From Brachybacterium tyrofermentans (GTDB lineage Bacteria > Actinomycetota > Actinomycetes > Actinomycetales > Dermabacteraceae): 64,000 nt of DNA. The notes under the pieces are model-generated. The model made no database searches and was not told the origin of the DNA. It worked only from the letters and a program-made list of their open reading frames with translations. Numbering within the stretch: position 1 is the stretch's first letter; each line of letters opens with the position of its first letter. The position numbers were made by a program, and so were the translations under genes. The DNA is taken from NCBI RefSeq assembly GCF_014897585.1, contig NZ_JABUXW010000011.1, forward strand, positions 62,001 through 126,000, in the 5' to 3' direction. Positions 44,731-53,613 of this stretch are shown here, in pieces.

Positions 44731-45634
44731 GATCGCGGATTCGATGTTCTGGATCGGGCGCTACGTCGAACGCGCCGATCAGACCGCCCGCATCCTCGAT
44801 GTGATGCTGCAGTCGATCACGGAGGACGCTCCGCAGGACGTTCCCGCCGCCTGCTCCCGGGTCTACGAGCTCTTCGGAAGCTGGGCGGCGGACGACGCGG
44901 ACCTCACCGTGCAGCGGGTGCTCGACCGTCTCGTCACCGACCGGCAGAACCCCTCGTCGGTCGCGGGCGCTCTGCGGACCGCCCGCGAGAACGCACGCGG
45001 AGCGCGCGAGGCGCTGTCCACCGAGGTCTGGGAATCGCTGAACACGACCAGCATGGGCATGCCGCGCGGCGTGCGCCCCTCGCGGATGCACGGGGCCTTC
45101 CAGTTCGCGAAGGACCGCTGCGCCGTGGTCAACGGTCTGGTCGACTCCTCGATGACCCGCGACGAGGCGTGGCTGTTCCTGCGGATCGGCCAGCTCCTGG
45201 AGCGGGTCGACATGATCGCCCGGATCCTGCAGACGCACGACCTGGCGGATTCCTCCGATGCCGCCACTGTGATGCTGCTGCGCAGCTGCAGCGCCCACGA
45301 GGCATACATCCGGTCCTACCGCGGCCGGGTGCGCGCCTCCCACGCCATCGAGTTCCTGCTGCTGGACTCGATCTTCCCGCGCTCGGCGGCGCACTGCCTG
45401 CTGGAGATCGACGAGGCGCTCGAGACCCTCGCCAAGCTGCACGGCAGCTCCTTCGACCGGATGGGCACGGCAGAGCCGGGCCGACGGATCGTGGGGCGGG
45501 CGGCGGCGAGTCTGCGGTTCCGCTCGCTGGACGACATCGTCGCGGACTTCGAGGACGAGATGGAACAGCTCCAGAAGGTCACCGGGGCGGTCACCCGCGC
45601 CCTGGGCACGACCTACTTCCACCCCGCCACCTGA
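44717..45634 (+). CDS. Alpha-E domain protein (DUF403)
   Basis: The 305-residue all-helical protein is of the alpha-E family. It begins [21 protein letters not shown], the conserved signature, and has the family segments [26 protein letters not shown] and [17 protein letters not shown] lies before two tandem ATG codons (44717, 44720), and the gene overlaps the ATP-grasp gene, so the two products are made together and probably work together. The pair is predicted to build a peptide or amide of unknown identity. A 19-20-bp tandem repeat begins in the last codons and crosses the stop. Confidence 0.87.
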   Translation: MMLSRIADSMFWIGRYVERADQTARILDVMLQSITEDAPQDVPAACSRVYELFGSWAADDADLTVQRVLDRLVTDRQNPSSVAGALRTARENARGAREALSTEVWESLNTTSMGMPRGVRPSRMHGAFQFAKDRCAVVNGLVDSSMTRDEAWLFLRIGQLLERVDMIARILQTHDLADSSDAATVMLLRSCSAHEAYIRSYRGRVRASHAIEFLLLDSIFPRSAAHCLLEIDEALETLAKLHGSSFDRMGTAEPGRRIVGRAAASLRFRSLDDIVADFEDEMEQLQKVTGAVTRALGTTYFHPAT

Positions 45635-45695
45635 CGTCCACCCTGCGACCTGACGTTCCGCCCCGCGACCTGACTTCCGCCCCGCGACCTGATCT
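45619..45695. repeat. 19-20-bp tandem repeat over alpha-E stop codon, four copies
   Basis: Copies at 45619, 45638, 45658 and 45677 share CCRCCCYGCGACCTGA-like units, for example CCGCCCCGCGACCTGACTT. The first copy encodes the C-terminus and stop of the alpha-E protein, so the TGA is repeated in every unit. The rest of the gap to lepA (45696-45855) shows no clear feature. Confidence 0.85.
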
Positions 45696-45855
45696 CGGCA
45701 CCGCCTTCCCGACCGCCCTCCGGACCGCGCGCCGAGGTGTGACGTCGGTCCATGGGCGACGGCGGGGCGGGACGGGGCGCGGCCCCCATGAGACGATGAA
45801 CCGATTGCCCTGCGCAGCCGCGCAGCGGCTCGCTGTGATGAGAGGACGTAAGCCG

Positions 45856-47730
45856 GTGACCCCGAGGATCGCGGCCGATGAGGCCCGGGACATCCTTCCC
45901 GCGTCGACACCCCAGGAGCGGCTGCGGAACTTCTGCATCATCGCGCATATCGACCACGGCAAGTCGACGCTCGCCGATCGCATGCTCCAGATCACCGGGG
46001 TGGTCGAGGCACGCGCCATGCGCGCCCAGTACCTCGACCGGATGGACATCGAGCGCGAGCGCGGCATCACTGTGAAGAGCCAGGCCGTGCGCATGCCCTG
46101 GCAGGTCGACGGCACGAACTACGCCCTGAACATGATCGACACCCCGGGCCACGTGGACTTCACCTACGAGGTCTCCCGGTCGCTCGCCGCCTGCGAGGGC
46201 GCGATCCTGCTGGTCGACGCCGCGCAGGGCATCGAGGCGCAGACGCTCGCGAACCTCTACCTCGCGATGGAGAACGACCTCACCATCATCCCGGTGCTCA
46301 ACAAGATCGACCTGCCCGGTGCCGAGCCCGAGAAGTATGCGGCGGAGATCGGCCAGCTGGTCGGTGTCGAACCGGACGACGTGCTGCGGGTCTCCGGCAA
46401 GACCGGCCTCGGCGTGGAGGACCTGCTGGACCACGTCGTCCGGACCCTCCCGCCCCCGGTGGGCGATGCCGACGCGCCTTGCCGCGCGATGATCTTCGAC
46501 TCCGTGTACGACACCTACCGCGGCGTGGTCACGTACATCCGCATGATCGACGGATCCCTGAAGTCCCGTGACCGCATCGACATGATGTCCACCGGCGCGC
46601 ACCATGAGCTGCTCGAGATCGGCGTGAGCTCCCCGGAGCCCCATCCCACCCCGGGCATCGGTCCCGGCGAGGTGGGCTACCTGATCACCGGCGTGAAGGA
46701 CGTGCGCCAGTCGAAGGTCGGCGACACCATCACCACCTCGATCCGCGGTGCGACCGAGGCGCTCGAGGGCTATGCGGACCCCAAGCCGATGGTGTACTCC
46801 GGGCTGTTCCCGATCGATGGCTCCGACTACCCGGTGCTGCGCGACGCCCTGGACAAGCTCAAGCTCAACGACGCCTCGCTGAACTACGAGCCGGAGACCT
46901 CCACCGCGCTCGGCTTCGGCTTCCGCGTCGGCTTCCTGGGCCTGCTGCACCTGGAGATCGTCCGCGAGCGTCTCGAGCGCGAGTTCAACCTCGACCTGAT
47001 CTCCACCGCCCCGTCCGTCGTGTACCACGTGGTCATGGAGGACGGCACCGAGGTGGAGGTCATGAACCCCTCCGACTTCCCCGAGGGCAAGGTCAGCGAG
47101 ATCAGCGAGCCGATCACGAAGGCCACGATCCTGGTGCCCGCCGAGTTCATCGGCGCCGTCATGGAGCTGTGCCAGTCCAAGCGCGGCAACCTCGGCGGCA
47201 TGGACTACCTCAGCGAGGACCGTGTGGAGCTGCGCTACACGCTGCCTCTCGCGGAGATCGTCTTCGACTTCTTCGATCAGCTGAAGTCCAAGACTCGCGG
47301 TTACGCCTCCCTGGACTACGACGTCTCCGGCTCCCAGACCGCGGATCTCGTGAAGGTGGACATGCTCCTGCAGGGCGAGCCCGTCGATGCCTTCAGCGCG
47401 ATCGTGCACCGCGACAAGGCGTACAACTACGGCGTCGAGATGGCCGGGAAGCTCAAGAAGCTCATCCCGCGCCAGCAGTTCGAGGTGCCGATCCAGGCCG
47501 CCATCGGTGCTCGGATCATCGCCCGCGAGAACATCCGCGCCATGCGCAAGGACGTGCTGTCCAAGTGCTACGGCGGCGACATCTCCCGCAAGCGCAAGCT
47601 CCTGGAGAAGCAGAAGGAGGGCAAGAAGCGCATGAAGAACATCGGATCCGTCGAGGTCCCGCAGGAAGCCTTCATCGCCGCGCTCTCCTCCGACGAGGGC
47701 GACATGCCCAAGGACTCCAAGAAGAAGTAA
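45856..47730 (+). CDS. lepA: Elongation factor 4 (LepA)
   Basis: This ribosome-bound GTPase can back-translocate stalled ribosomes. It has 624 residues from the GTG at 45856, which has AGAGGA upstream; an ATG at 45838 would add six residues. G motifs are [16 protein letters not shown] (G1), ERGITVKSQ (G2), DTPGHVD (G3) and NKIDLPGA (G4). The LepA-specific C-terminus is intact, with [20 protein letters not shown] and the lysine-rich end. It is followed after 73 bases by the MOSC gene. Confidence 0.96.
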   Translation: MTPRIAADEARDILPASTPQERLRNFCIIAHIDHGKSTLADRMLQITGVVEARAMRAQYLDRMDIERERGITVKSQAVRMPWQVDGTNYALNMIDTPGHVDFTYEVSRSLAACEGAILLVDAAQGIEAQTLANLYLAMENDLTIIPVLNKIDLPGAEPEKYAAEIGQLVGVEPDDVLRVSGKTGLGVEDLLDHVVRTLPPPVGDADAPCRAMIFDSVYDTYRGVVTYIRMIDGSLKSRDRIDMMSTGAHHELLEIGVSSPEPHPTPGIGPGEVGYLITGVKDVRQSKVGDTITTSIRGATEALEGYADPKPMVYSGLFPIDGSDYPVLRDALDKLKLNDASLNYEPETSTALGFGFRVGFLGLLHLEIVRERLEREFNLDLISTAPSVVYHVVMEDGTEVEVMNPSDFPEGKVSEISEPITKATILVPAEFIGAVMELCQSKRGNLGGMDYLSEDRVELRYTLPLAEIVFDFFDQLKSKTRGYASLDYDVSGSQTADLVKVDMLLQGEPVDAFSAIVHRDKAYNYGVEMAGKLKKLIPRQQFEVPIQAAIGARIIARENIRAMRKDVLSKCYGGDISRKRKLLEKQKEGKKRMKNIGSVEVPQEAFIAALSSDEGDMPKDSKKK

Positions 47731-47803
47731 GACTCCACGAAGAAGTGAGGACCGACGGGGAGCCCAGCCCCCACCGGACCCTGTCCCGCCTCAGGAGGTA
47801 CTC

Positions 47804-48502
47804 GTGACCAGGAATCCTTCGTCCACGGAGCCGGTGGCCACCCTCGCCGTCGGTGACGCCGGCAGCGTCGCCGCGGTCTGCGTCGTCTCCGCGCTGCATC
47901 CCGACGCGGGCGGCGTGGGCACCACGGCGATCGACAAGCGCCCGGTCGACGGACCGGTGCAGATCGGCGAGCTCGGCCTCTACGCCGATGTCCAGGCCGA
48001 CCGCGCCCACCACGGCGGGCCCGATCAGGCCGTCTACGCAGTGGATGCCGCCGAGCCCGCCCACTGGTCCTCGGAGCTCGGCCGCGGGGTGCCCGCGGGC
48101 TCCCTCGGGGAGAACCTGCTGATCGAGGGGCTCGCCGTCGACGACCTCGAGATCGGTGCCCGGCTGCGCGTGGGCACCGCCCTGCTCGAGGTGACCGCCC
48201 CGCGCACTCCATGCATGACCTTCCAGCGCTGGATGGGCACCGACGACTTCCGTGCGCAGTACCACCGCCGCGGCCGCACCGGCGTCTACTTCCGGGTGCT
48301 CGTGCCGGGTGAGGTGTGCGTCGGGGACCCGGTCGTCGTCGAGCTGACCCCCGGCCACGGCGTGAGCGTCGCCGCGGCCTATGGCGGTGCCCGCGACCGG
48401 GACCTCAGCCGGGCGCTCGACACCTGGTCGCGGAGCAGCGGCGTGGCATTGCACCGCGAGCTCGCCGCACGCGCCGAGCGGCACCTGGCGGGTGAGCGAT
48501 GA
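47804..48502 (+). CDS. MOSC domain protein (YiiM-like)
   Basis: This 232-residue molybdenum-cofactor-sulfurase C-terminal domain protein is close to YiiM. Key segments are VQADRAHHGGPDQAVYAVD, GSLGENLLIEGL and the conserved cysteine in TAPRTPCMTFQRWMG, the expected molybdenum or sulphur carrier. YiiM-like proteins reduce N-hydroxylated compounds. The start is GTG behind AGGAGG. The stop overlaps the hemW ATG (ATGA), so the two genes are translationally coupled. Confidence 0.88.
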   Translation: MTRNPSSTEPVATLAVGDAGSVAAVCVVSALHPDAGGVGTTAIDKRPVDGPVQIGELGLYADVQADRAHHGGPDQAVYAVDAAEPAHWSSELGRGVPAGSLGENLLIEGLAVDDLEIGARLRVGTALLEVTAPRTPCMTFQRWMGTDDFRAQYHRRGRTGVYFRVLVPGEVCVGDPVVVELTPGHGVSVAAAYGGARDRDLSRALDTWSRSSGVALHRELAARAERHLAGER

Positions 48503-49668
48503 GTTCTGGACCCACCTCCGGGCGCGATCTCTCCGTCTACATCCACGTCCCGTTCTGCGCGGTGCGCTGCGGGTACTGCGACTTCAACACCTACACCGCG
48601 ACCGAGCTCGGCGGCGGCGGATCCCAGGCGGAGTATCCGCGCAACGCCATGCGGGAGATGGACCTGACCCTCGCCGCGGACCGCGACGCCGGGTATGACT
48701 ACGACCGTGTCTCGACGGTCTTCTTCGGCGGCGGCACCCCGACGCTGCTGCCCGCCGATGACCTCGTCGCGATGCTCGACCACCTGCGCACGCTGATCCC
48801 GCTCGCGGACGACGCCGAGGTCACCACCGAGGCGAATCCGGACTCCGTCACCCGTGCCTCCCTGTCGCGCCTCGCCTCCGGCGGCATCACCCGGGTCTCC
48901 TTCGGCATGCAGTCCGCCGTGCCCTCGGTGCTGCGCACCCTGGACCGCACCCACGATCCCGAGCGGGTGCCACAGGCCGTGGGCTGGGCCCGCGAGGCAG
49001 GTCTGTCGGTGAGTCTGGACCTCATCTACGGCACGCCGGGGGAGACTCTCGCCGATGTCGAGACCTCCGTGAAGGCCGCGCTGGCCTGCGATGTGGACCA
49101 TATGTCCGCGTACTCGCTGATCATCGAGGGCAACACCGCGATGGCCCGCCAGCTGCGTCGCGGCGAGCTCGAGGCCCCCGATCCGGACGACATGGCCGAC
49201 AAGTACGAGCTGGTCGACGACCTCGCTTCGTCCGACGGGCTCTCCTGGTACGAGGTCTCCAACTGGGCCCGCACCGAGGACCAGCGGTCCCGGCACAACC
49301 TCGCCTACTGGCGAGGCGGGGACTGGTGGGGGATCGGCCCCGGGGCCCATCGCCATCGCGATGGAATGCGCTCCTGGAACCTGAAGCATCCCAGCCGCTA
49401 TGCGGCGGCGATGACCGACGGCTCCCTCCCGGTCGCGGATTCCGAGCTGCTCTCCGCTGAGGATCGCCTGCTCGAGCGGATCATGCTCGAGCTGCGGATC
49501 GTGGACGGCCTGTCCGTGGAGGAGATCCCCGAGGAGACCCGCCCCCAGCTGGCAGTGCACCGGGATCGCGGCCATCTCGACGCCGACGCCCTCGCCGCCG
49601 GCCGCGCGGTGCTCACCCGCCAGGGCCGCCTGCTGGCCGACGCCGTCATCCGGGATCTCGTGCCCTGA
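48499..49668 (+). CDS. hemW: HemW, radical SAM heme chaperone
   Basis: This 389-residue HemN-like radical SAM protein is better regarded as a heme chaperone than as coproporphyrinogen oxidase. The cluster motif is CAVRCGYCDFNTY, the HemW type. Further segments are VFFGGGTPTLL, TEANPDSV, RVSFGMQSA, SLDLIYGTPGET and HNLAYWRGGDWWGIGPGAH. The start overlaps the MOSC stop. hemW near lepA and hrcA-dnaJ is a conserved Gram-positive arrangement. An 8-bp repeat array follows about 40 bases after the stop. Confidence 0.92.
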   Translation: MSSGPTSGRDLSVYIHVPFCAVRCGYCDFNTYTATELGGGGSQAEYPRNAMREMDLTLAADRDAGYDYDRVSTVFFGGGTPTLLPADDLVAMLDHLRTLIPLADDAEVTTEANPDSVTRASLSRLASGGITRVSFGMQSAVPSVLRTLDRTHDPERVPQAVGWAREAGLSVSLDLIYGTPGETLADVETSVKAALACDVDHMSAYSLIIEGNTAMARQLRRGELEAPDPDDMADKYELVDDLASSDGLSWYEVSNWARTEDQRSRHNLAYWRGGDWWGIGPGAHRHRDGMRSWNLKHPSRYAAAMTDGSLPVADSELLSAEDRLLERIMLELRIVDGLSVEEIPEETRPQLAVHRDRGHLDADALAAGRAVLTRQGRLLADAVIRDLVP

Positions 49669-49710
49669 GGTGCTGACCCGTTGAGATGCTGGCCTGCTGA
49701 TCTGTTGCTC

Positions 49711-49742
49711 GCTGACTCGCTGACTCGCTGACTCGCTGACTA
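49711..49742. repeat. 8-bp tandem repeat GCTGACTC, four copies
   Basis: Three perfect copies and one with a final A occur 42 bases after the hemW stop. Each unit carries a TGA. The preceding bases (49670-49710) contain loosely similar GCTGA and TTGA motifs. Confidence 0.85.
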
Positions 49743-49810
49743 GCGTTGCACCCGATCCGCGTCGGCTCGTCGCCCTCGACACGCCGCTGCCGTGAGGCGA
49801 CACTGGGGCG

Positions 49811-50182
49811 ATGACGAAGCCCACGAGCATCGACGAGTTCATCGCCGCGCATGACGAGCCGGCGCGCGCGCGACTGCAGGAGCTGCACCGCCTCGCCCTG
49901 GAGGCCGCACCCGAGGCGATCGAGGCCATCAAATGGGGACATCCTGCCTACCTGCACTCCCAGGGAACGATCCTGTTCATCATCAGCGCCCACGCGAAGC
50001 ACACGAACGTCACCGTCACCCCCAGCACGCGGGAAGCGTTCGATGATGAGCTCGGCGATCTCGAGACCGGGCTGGGCAGCGTGAAGATCCCGTATGACCG
50101 CGATGTTCCGAGCGCTCTGCTGAGGCGGATGATCGCGTACCGGATCCGCGAGTTCGAGGACGACGGCGTGCTCTGGAAGTAG
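49811..50182 (+). CDS. DUF1801 (YdhG-like) protein
   Basis: The 123-residue protein is of the DUF1801/YdhG family, with the family segments IKWGHPAYLHSQGTILFIIS and VKIPYDRDVPSALLRRMI. The fold is small and possibly ligand-binding, and the biochemical role is unknown. GACACT lies exactly six bases before the ATG, close to the TANNNT leaderless pattern, and no ribosome site is present. It stands alone between hemW and a strong terminator. Confidence 0.8.
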   Translation: MTKPTSIDEFIAAHDEPARARLQELHRLALEAAPEAIEAIKWGHPAYLHSQGTILFIISAHAKHTNVTVTPSTREAFDDELGDLETGLGSVKIPYDRDVPSALLRRMIAYRIREFEDDGVLWK

Positions 50183-50287
50183 CGGGGCGAGCGGGGGAGG
50201 GGACGGACGGTGCTCGTCGTCGGTCGGCGATCGGCGTCGTCTGCCGGCGTCGACCGGCGTCGACCGACGTCCTTCTCCTCGAACAGC

Positions 50288-50327
50288 GAGGAGGGCCCGA
50301 CGATCGATGGATCGTCGGGCCCTCCTC
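50288..50327. terminator. Bidirectional terminator
   Basis: A perfect 18-bp inverted repeat, GAGGAGGGCCCGACGATC (50288-50305) with 50310-50327, has a four-base loop. It lies between the convergent DUF1801 and DUF4870 genes. Confidence 0.85.
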
Positions 50328-50361
50328 GGTGCTGCCTGTGCGTCTCAGACCAGTCGGCTGG

Positions 50362-51285
50362 TCACTTCACCAGGCGGATGTTCAGCGGGTAGCTCCACCA
50401 CTGTCCCTGGTTCGCCTTGACGGCGCCGAGGATCGAGAAGATGAACTGGACGAGCGCCGGGATCGGCACCAGGGCCAGCAGGGGCGAGCCGATGCCGAGC
50501 GTGACGATCGCGAAGATCCCCAGCACGATGCTGAGCACGACCTGGGCGATGAGCACGGTGATCGCCCCGTTGAGCGCCTCTGCCGCGTGGAAGCGGACGA
50601 AGCGGCTGCGGTCCTTGTAGACCAGGAAGATGATCAGCGGCCCGACCCAGCCGAGGAAGCCCCAGCTGACCACGTGACCGAGCGTGACGGTGAGCTGGGA
50701 GAACATCGCCCACATACGGGTGTCGGAGTCCGTGAGGGGCTGGCCCGAGAGCGGACCGTCGTAGACGCCCTTGGTGCCGGGCGGGGGCACCTCCGTGCTC
50801 TGCGGGCCGGCGTGCGGAGCCTGCTGCTGGCCGTAGCCGCCCTGTTGGCCATAGCCGCCCTGCTGGCTCTGGCCTCCCGGCTGCTGGTACGCACCCTGCT
50901 GGGCGTACCCGTCCTGCGGGGCGTACCCGCTGGGTTCTGTGTAGCCGTTGGTCGGTGCCTCGCCGAACGGCTGCCCCGCGGCACCTGCCGACGCTGCGGA
51001 GGCTGGGTCGCCGTAGGGCGATCCCTCAGAAGCCTCTGCGGCGGATGATCCTGACGCGTACGGCGCCGGACCGGCCGAGGCGGCCGAGTTTCCGGACGCT
51101 GCCGGGCCAGCTGAGGCGCCGGCGGGCTGGGCGCTCGCGGCGTAGGGGTCGTGCGGGTGCAGGGCCGGGTCGGAGGTCGGGCTCGCCATGTCCTCGGAGG
51201 ACGGAGCAGAGGCGTCCGACTGCTCGGGAACGCCGGTGCTGGGCTCGTTGCCGAACGGATCGTGCGGGTGCGGAGTCTGGCTCAT
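50362..51285 (-). CDS. DUF4870 membrane protein with long disordered N-terminus
   Basis: The C-terminal third (about 190-307) is a DUF4870/Tic20-like membrane domain with three or four helices. It starts DTRMWAMFSQLTVTLGHVVS and includes the conserved loop FLVYKDRSRFVRFHAAEALN. The first 180 residues are low complexity. They are rich in Ala, Ser, Pro and then Gln/Gly (for example GGYGQQGGYGQQQAPH) and contain two HPHDP motifs. GAAGGAAT precedes the ATG. The function is unknown. Confidence 0.8.
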   Translation of the reverse strand: MSQTPHPHDPFGNEPSTGVPEQSDASAPSSEDMASPTSDPALHPHDPYAASAQPAGASAGPAASGNSAASAGPAPYASGSSAAEASEGSPYGDPASAASAGAAGQPFGEAPTNGYTEPSGYAPQDGYAQQGAYQQPGGQSQQGGYGQQGGYGQQQAPHAGPQSTEVPPPGTKGVYDGPLSGQPLTDSDTRMWAMFSQLTVTLGHVVSWGFLGWVGPLIIFLVYKDRSRFVRFHAAEALNGAITVLIAQVVLSIVLGIFAIVTLGIGSPLLALVPIPALVQFIFSILGAVKANQGQWWSYPLNIRLVK

Positions 51286-51436
51286 GATTCCTTCTTCGAC
51301 GGGGCCGGCCTCGAGGGTCGACCGCTGGCTGATGCAGACAGCCTAACGAGACCGCCCTGGCGGATCACGGGAGTGGACCGCCGAATCACCTGGGGGTTTT
51401 CCCCCGGGTGCGGGGAGCCGGATCGGTGTAGGCGAG

Positions 51437-52324
51437 TCAGGCGGGGTCCACCGTCACGAAGTCGATGAGCTCCTCGATGCGTCCGGACAGCGACGGCTCG
51501 ACGTCCGCGTAGGAGCGCACCGTGGACAGGATCCGCTTCCAGCCCAGCCCGATGTCGGACTTGTCCGCATGAGGCCAGCCGAGCGCGGCGAGCGAGCCGA
51601 CCTTGATGTCGGTCCCCTTGGGGATGTGCGGCCATTCCCGCAGCCCCACGCGCGCCGGGCGCACTGCCTGCCAGACATCGACATAGGGGTGGCCGAGCAC
51701 CGCGACATTGCCTCGAGCGCCGCCCAGCTTCATGACCTCGGCGGCGATGCGGGACTCCTTCGAGCCCGGGACCAGGTGGTCCACGAGGATCCCGAGGCGC
51801 CGCCCGGCCGACGGGCCGAACTCCTGGACCCGCTCGACGAGGTTGTCCGCACCCTCCAGCTGCTCGACGACGATGCCCTCGATGCGCAGGTCATGGCCCC
51901 AGACCTTCTGGATGAGCTCTGCGTCATGGGTGCCCTCGACCCAGATCCGTGAGGCGCGGGCGGTGCGTGCGGTGGCGCCTTCGACGTACAACGACCCGCT
52001 CGCGGAGCGCTTGCGCACCGGCGCCTGCGCACGGGGCGCGGCGCGGGTGAGGACGACGGGCTCGCCGTCGATCATGAAACCGGGTCCGAGGGGGAAGGTG
52101 CGTCGGGCCCCCCGGCCGTCCTCGAGCTCGACGATCATCTCGCCGGCGATCTTCTCGACCCGGGTGATGGCACCGGTGAACGCGGTCGAGGCCTCCTCGA
52201 CGACGAGATCGCGCTGCGCGGGGACCTCGCGGGCCACCGGGCGGCGACGGTGATGGGCAGGGGGACCGGAGGACAGCACGTCGTGGCCGTACCGGTCGGG
52301 GAAGTGATCGGATGCTGCAGGCAC
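51437..52324 (-). CDS. DUF3097 family protein
   Basis: The roughly 295-residue actinobacterial protein is of the DUF3097 family, recognisable from FPDRYGHDVLSS, SRIWVEGTHDAELIQKVWG, LEGADNLVERVQEF, RRLGILVDHLVPGSKES and a C-terminal IEELIDFVTVDPA. The IWVEGTHDAE segment resembles the Toprim-like nucleotide-handling fold reported for such proteins, but the function is unknown. I place the start at GTG 52324, where TAAGGT lies seven bases upstream. A second GTG three codons earlier is an alternative. It diverges from hrcA. Confidence 0.75.
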   Translation of the reverse strand: MPAASDHFPDRYGHDVLSSGPPAHHRRRPVAREVPAQRDLVVEEASTAFTGAITRVEKIAGEMIVELEDGRGARRTFPLGPGFMIDGEPVVLTRAAPRAQAPVRKRSASGSLYVEGATARTARASRIWVEGTHDAELIQKVWGHDLRIEGIVVEQLEGADNLVERVQEFGPSAGRRLGILVDHLVPGSKESRIAAEVMKLGGARGNVAVLGHPYVDVWQAVRPARVGLREWPHIPKGTDIKVGSLAALGWPHADKSDIGLGWKRILSTVRSYADVEPSLSGRIEELIDFVTVDPA

Positions 52325-52380
52325 GCGCGACACCTTACCCTCGTGGCGAACACCTCTCCGCGAGCATCGCCGGGGACGCG

Positions 52381-52412
52381 TAGGATTGGCACTCGGCGCG
52401 GGCAAGTGCCAG
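52381..52412 (+). promoter_or_regulatory. hrcA promoter -10 box with CIRCE operator
   Basis: TAGGAT (52381-52386) is followed at once by TTGGCACTC-N9-AAGTGCCAG (52386-52412). This has the CIRCE spacing of exactly nine bases and a 7-bp perfect core, TGGCACT/AGTGCCA. HrcA should bind here and repress its own operon until heat shock. Confidence 0.75.
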
Positions 52413-52443
52413 CGGTCCCGGTGGCTGCGGTCAGCCCCGTCGG

Positions 52444-53487
52444 ATGAGACCCGAAGCATCGACGGAACGCAGGGAGGTGAGGGACACGGACGCCCGGAAG
52501 CTGCAGATCCTCGGCGCGATCGTCGAGGACTACGTCTCCACCCGTGAGCCCGTCGGCTCCAAGTCGCTGCTGGACCGCCATGAGCTCGGCGTCTCCGCGG
52601 CGACGGTGCGCAACGACATGTCCTCGCTCGAGGAGGAGGGGCTGATCCATCAGCCCCACACCTCGGCTGGCCGGATCCCGACCGACAAGGGATATCGCGC
52701 CTTCGTGGACCATGTCGCGACCGTCAAGCCGCTGTCGGCCCCCGAGCGCCGGGCCATCCGGACGCTGCTGGAGGACGCCGGCGACGTCGAGGAGCTGCTG
52801 GGCCGGACCGTGCGCCTGATGGCGCAGCTGACCCAGCAGGTCGCCATGGTGCAGTACCCGGCGCGGCGCCAGGCCCGCATCCGTCACGTCGAGCTGGTCA
52901 AGGTCGCCGACTCCCTGCTCCTGGTCGTGCTCATCACCGAATCCGGCCGGGTCGACCAGCGCACGGTCCCCGTGCTCTCACCCCGACCCACCGAGTTCTA
53001 CGCCGACCTGCGCGATCAGCTCAACCGGGCCGTCTCCGGGCGTGAGGTCACCGACCTGCAGCGCCCGCTGACGGATCTCTGCGAGACCCTGCCGCTCGTC
53101 GACCGGGCGGCTGCCACCGAGGTGGCGGAGGCGCTCGCAGCCCTGGCCGCGACCCGCGCGGAGGACCGGATCATGCTGGCCGGAACCTCCAATATCGCTC
53201 GTTCGGCCCAGGACTTCGCCCGGGACGTGGAGCCGTTGCTCGACGTCCTGGAGGAGCAACTGGTGCTGATGCGTCTGTTCACCGAGATGCATGCCTCACC
53301 CGGTGCGGTCGAGGTGCGCATCGGATCGGAGCTGCGCGATCAGGCGCTGCACCAGGCGGCGCTCGTGGGCGCCGGCTACGGGGCAGGATCGCACCTCGCG
53401 ATCCTCGGTCCCAGCCGCATGGACTACGTCGCCGGCATCTCGACCGTGCAGGCCATCGCCCGGTACGTGTCGCGCTATCTCGAATGA
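52444..53487 (+). CDS. hrcA: Heat-inducible transcription repressor HrcA
   Basis: This repressor of class I heat-shock genes has 347 residues. An N-terminal winged helix has ILGAIVEDYVSTREPVGSKS and LGVSAATVRNDMSSLEEEGL, then the wing HTSAGRIPTDKGYR. The GAF-like and dimerisation domain ends in YGAGSHLAILGPSRMDY. ATG 52444 gives an N-terminal extension of about 15 residues; a GTG at 52477 is the alternative start. A CIRCE site lies in its leader, so it is autoregulated. It is followed by dnaJ and rsmE in the usual order. Confidence 0.94.
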   Translation: MRPEASTERREVRDTDARKLQILGAIVEDYVSTREPVGSKSLLDRHELGVSAATVRNDMSSLEEEGLIHQPHTSAGRIPTDKGYRAFVDHVATVKPLSAPERRAIRTLLEDAGDVEELLGRTVRLMAQLTQQVAMVQYPARRQARIRHVELVKVADSLLLVVLITESGRVDQRTVPVLSPRPTEFYADLRDQLNRAVSGREVTDLQRPLTDLCETLPLVDRAAATEVAEALAALAATRAEDRIMLAGTSNIARSAQDFARDVEPLLDVLEEQLVLMRLFTEMHASPGAVEVRIGSELRDQALHQAALVGAGYGAGSHLAILGPSRMDYVAGISTVQAIARYVSRYLE

Positions 53488-53613
53488 CCCGGTGGCGCGC
53501 ACGCATGGCGCCCCGGCTCCCCGCAGGACCCCACAGCATCCATCACTGACCGTGCCCGTCCGCCGCCTGCCGCGGCCCCGGGCGCCCCGACTCCCCGGTA
53601 AGGATCCTTCACC

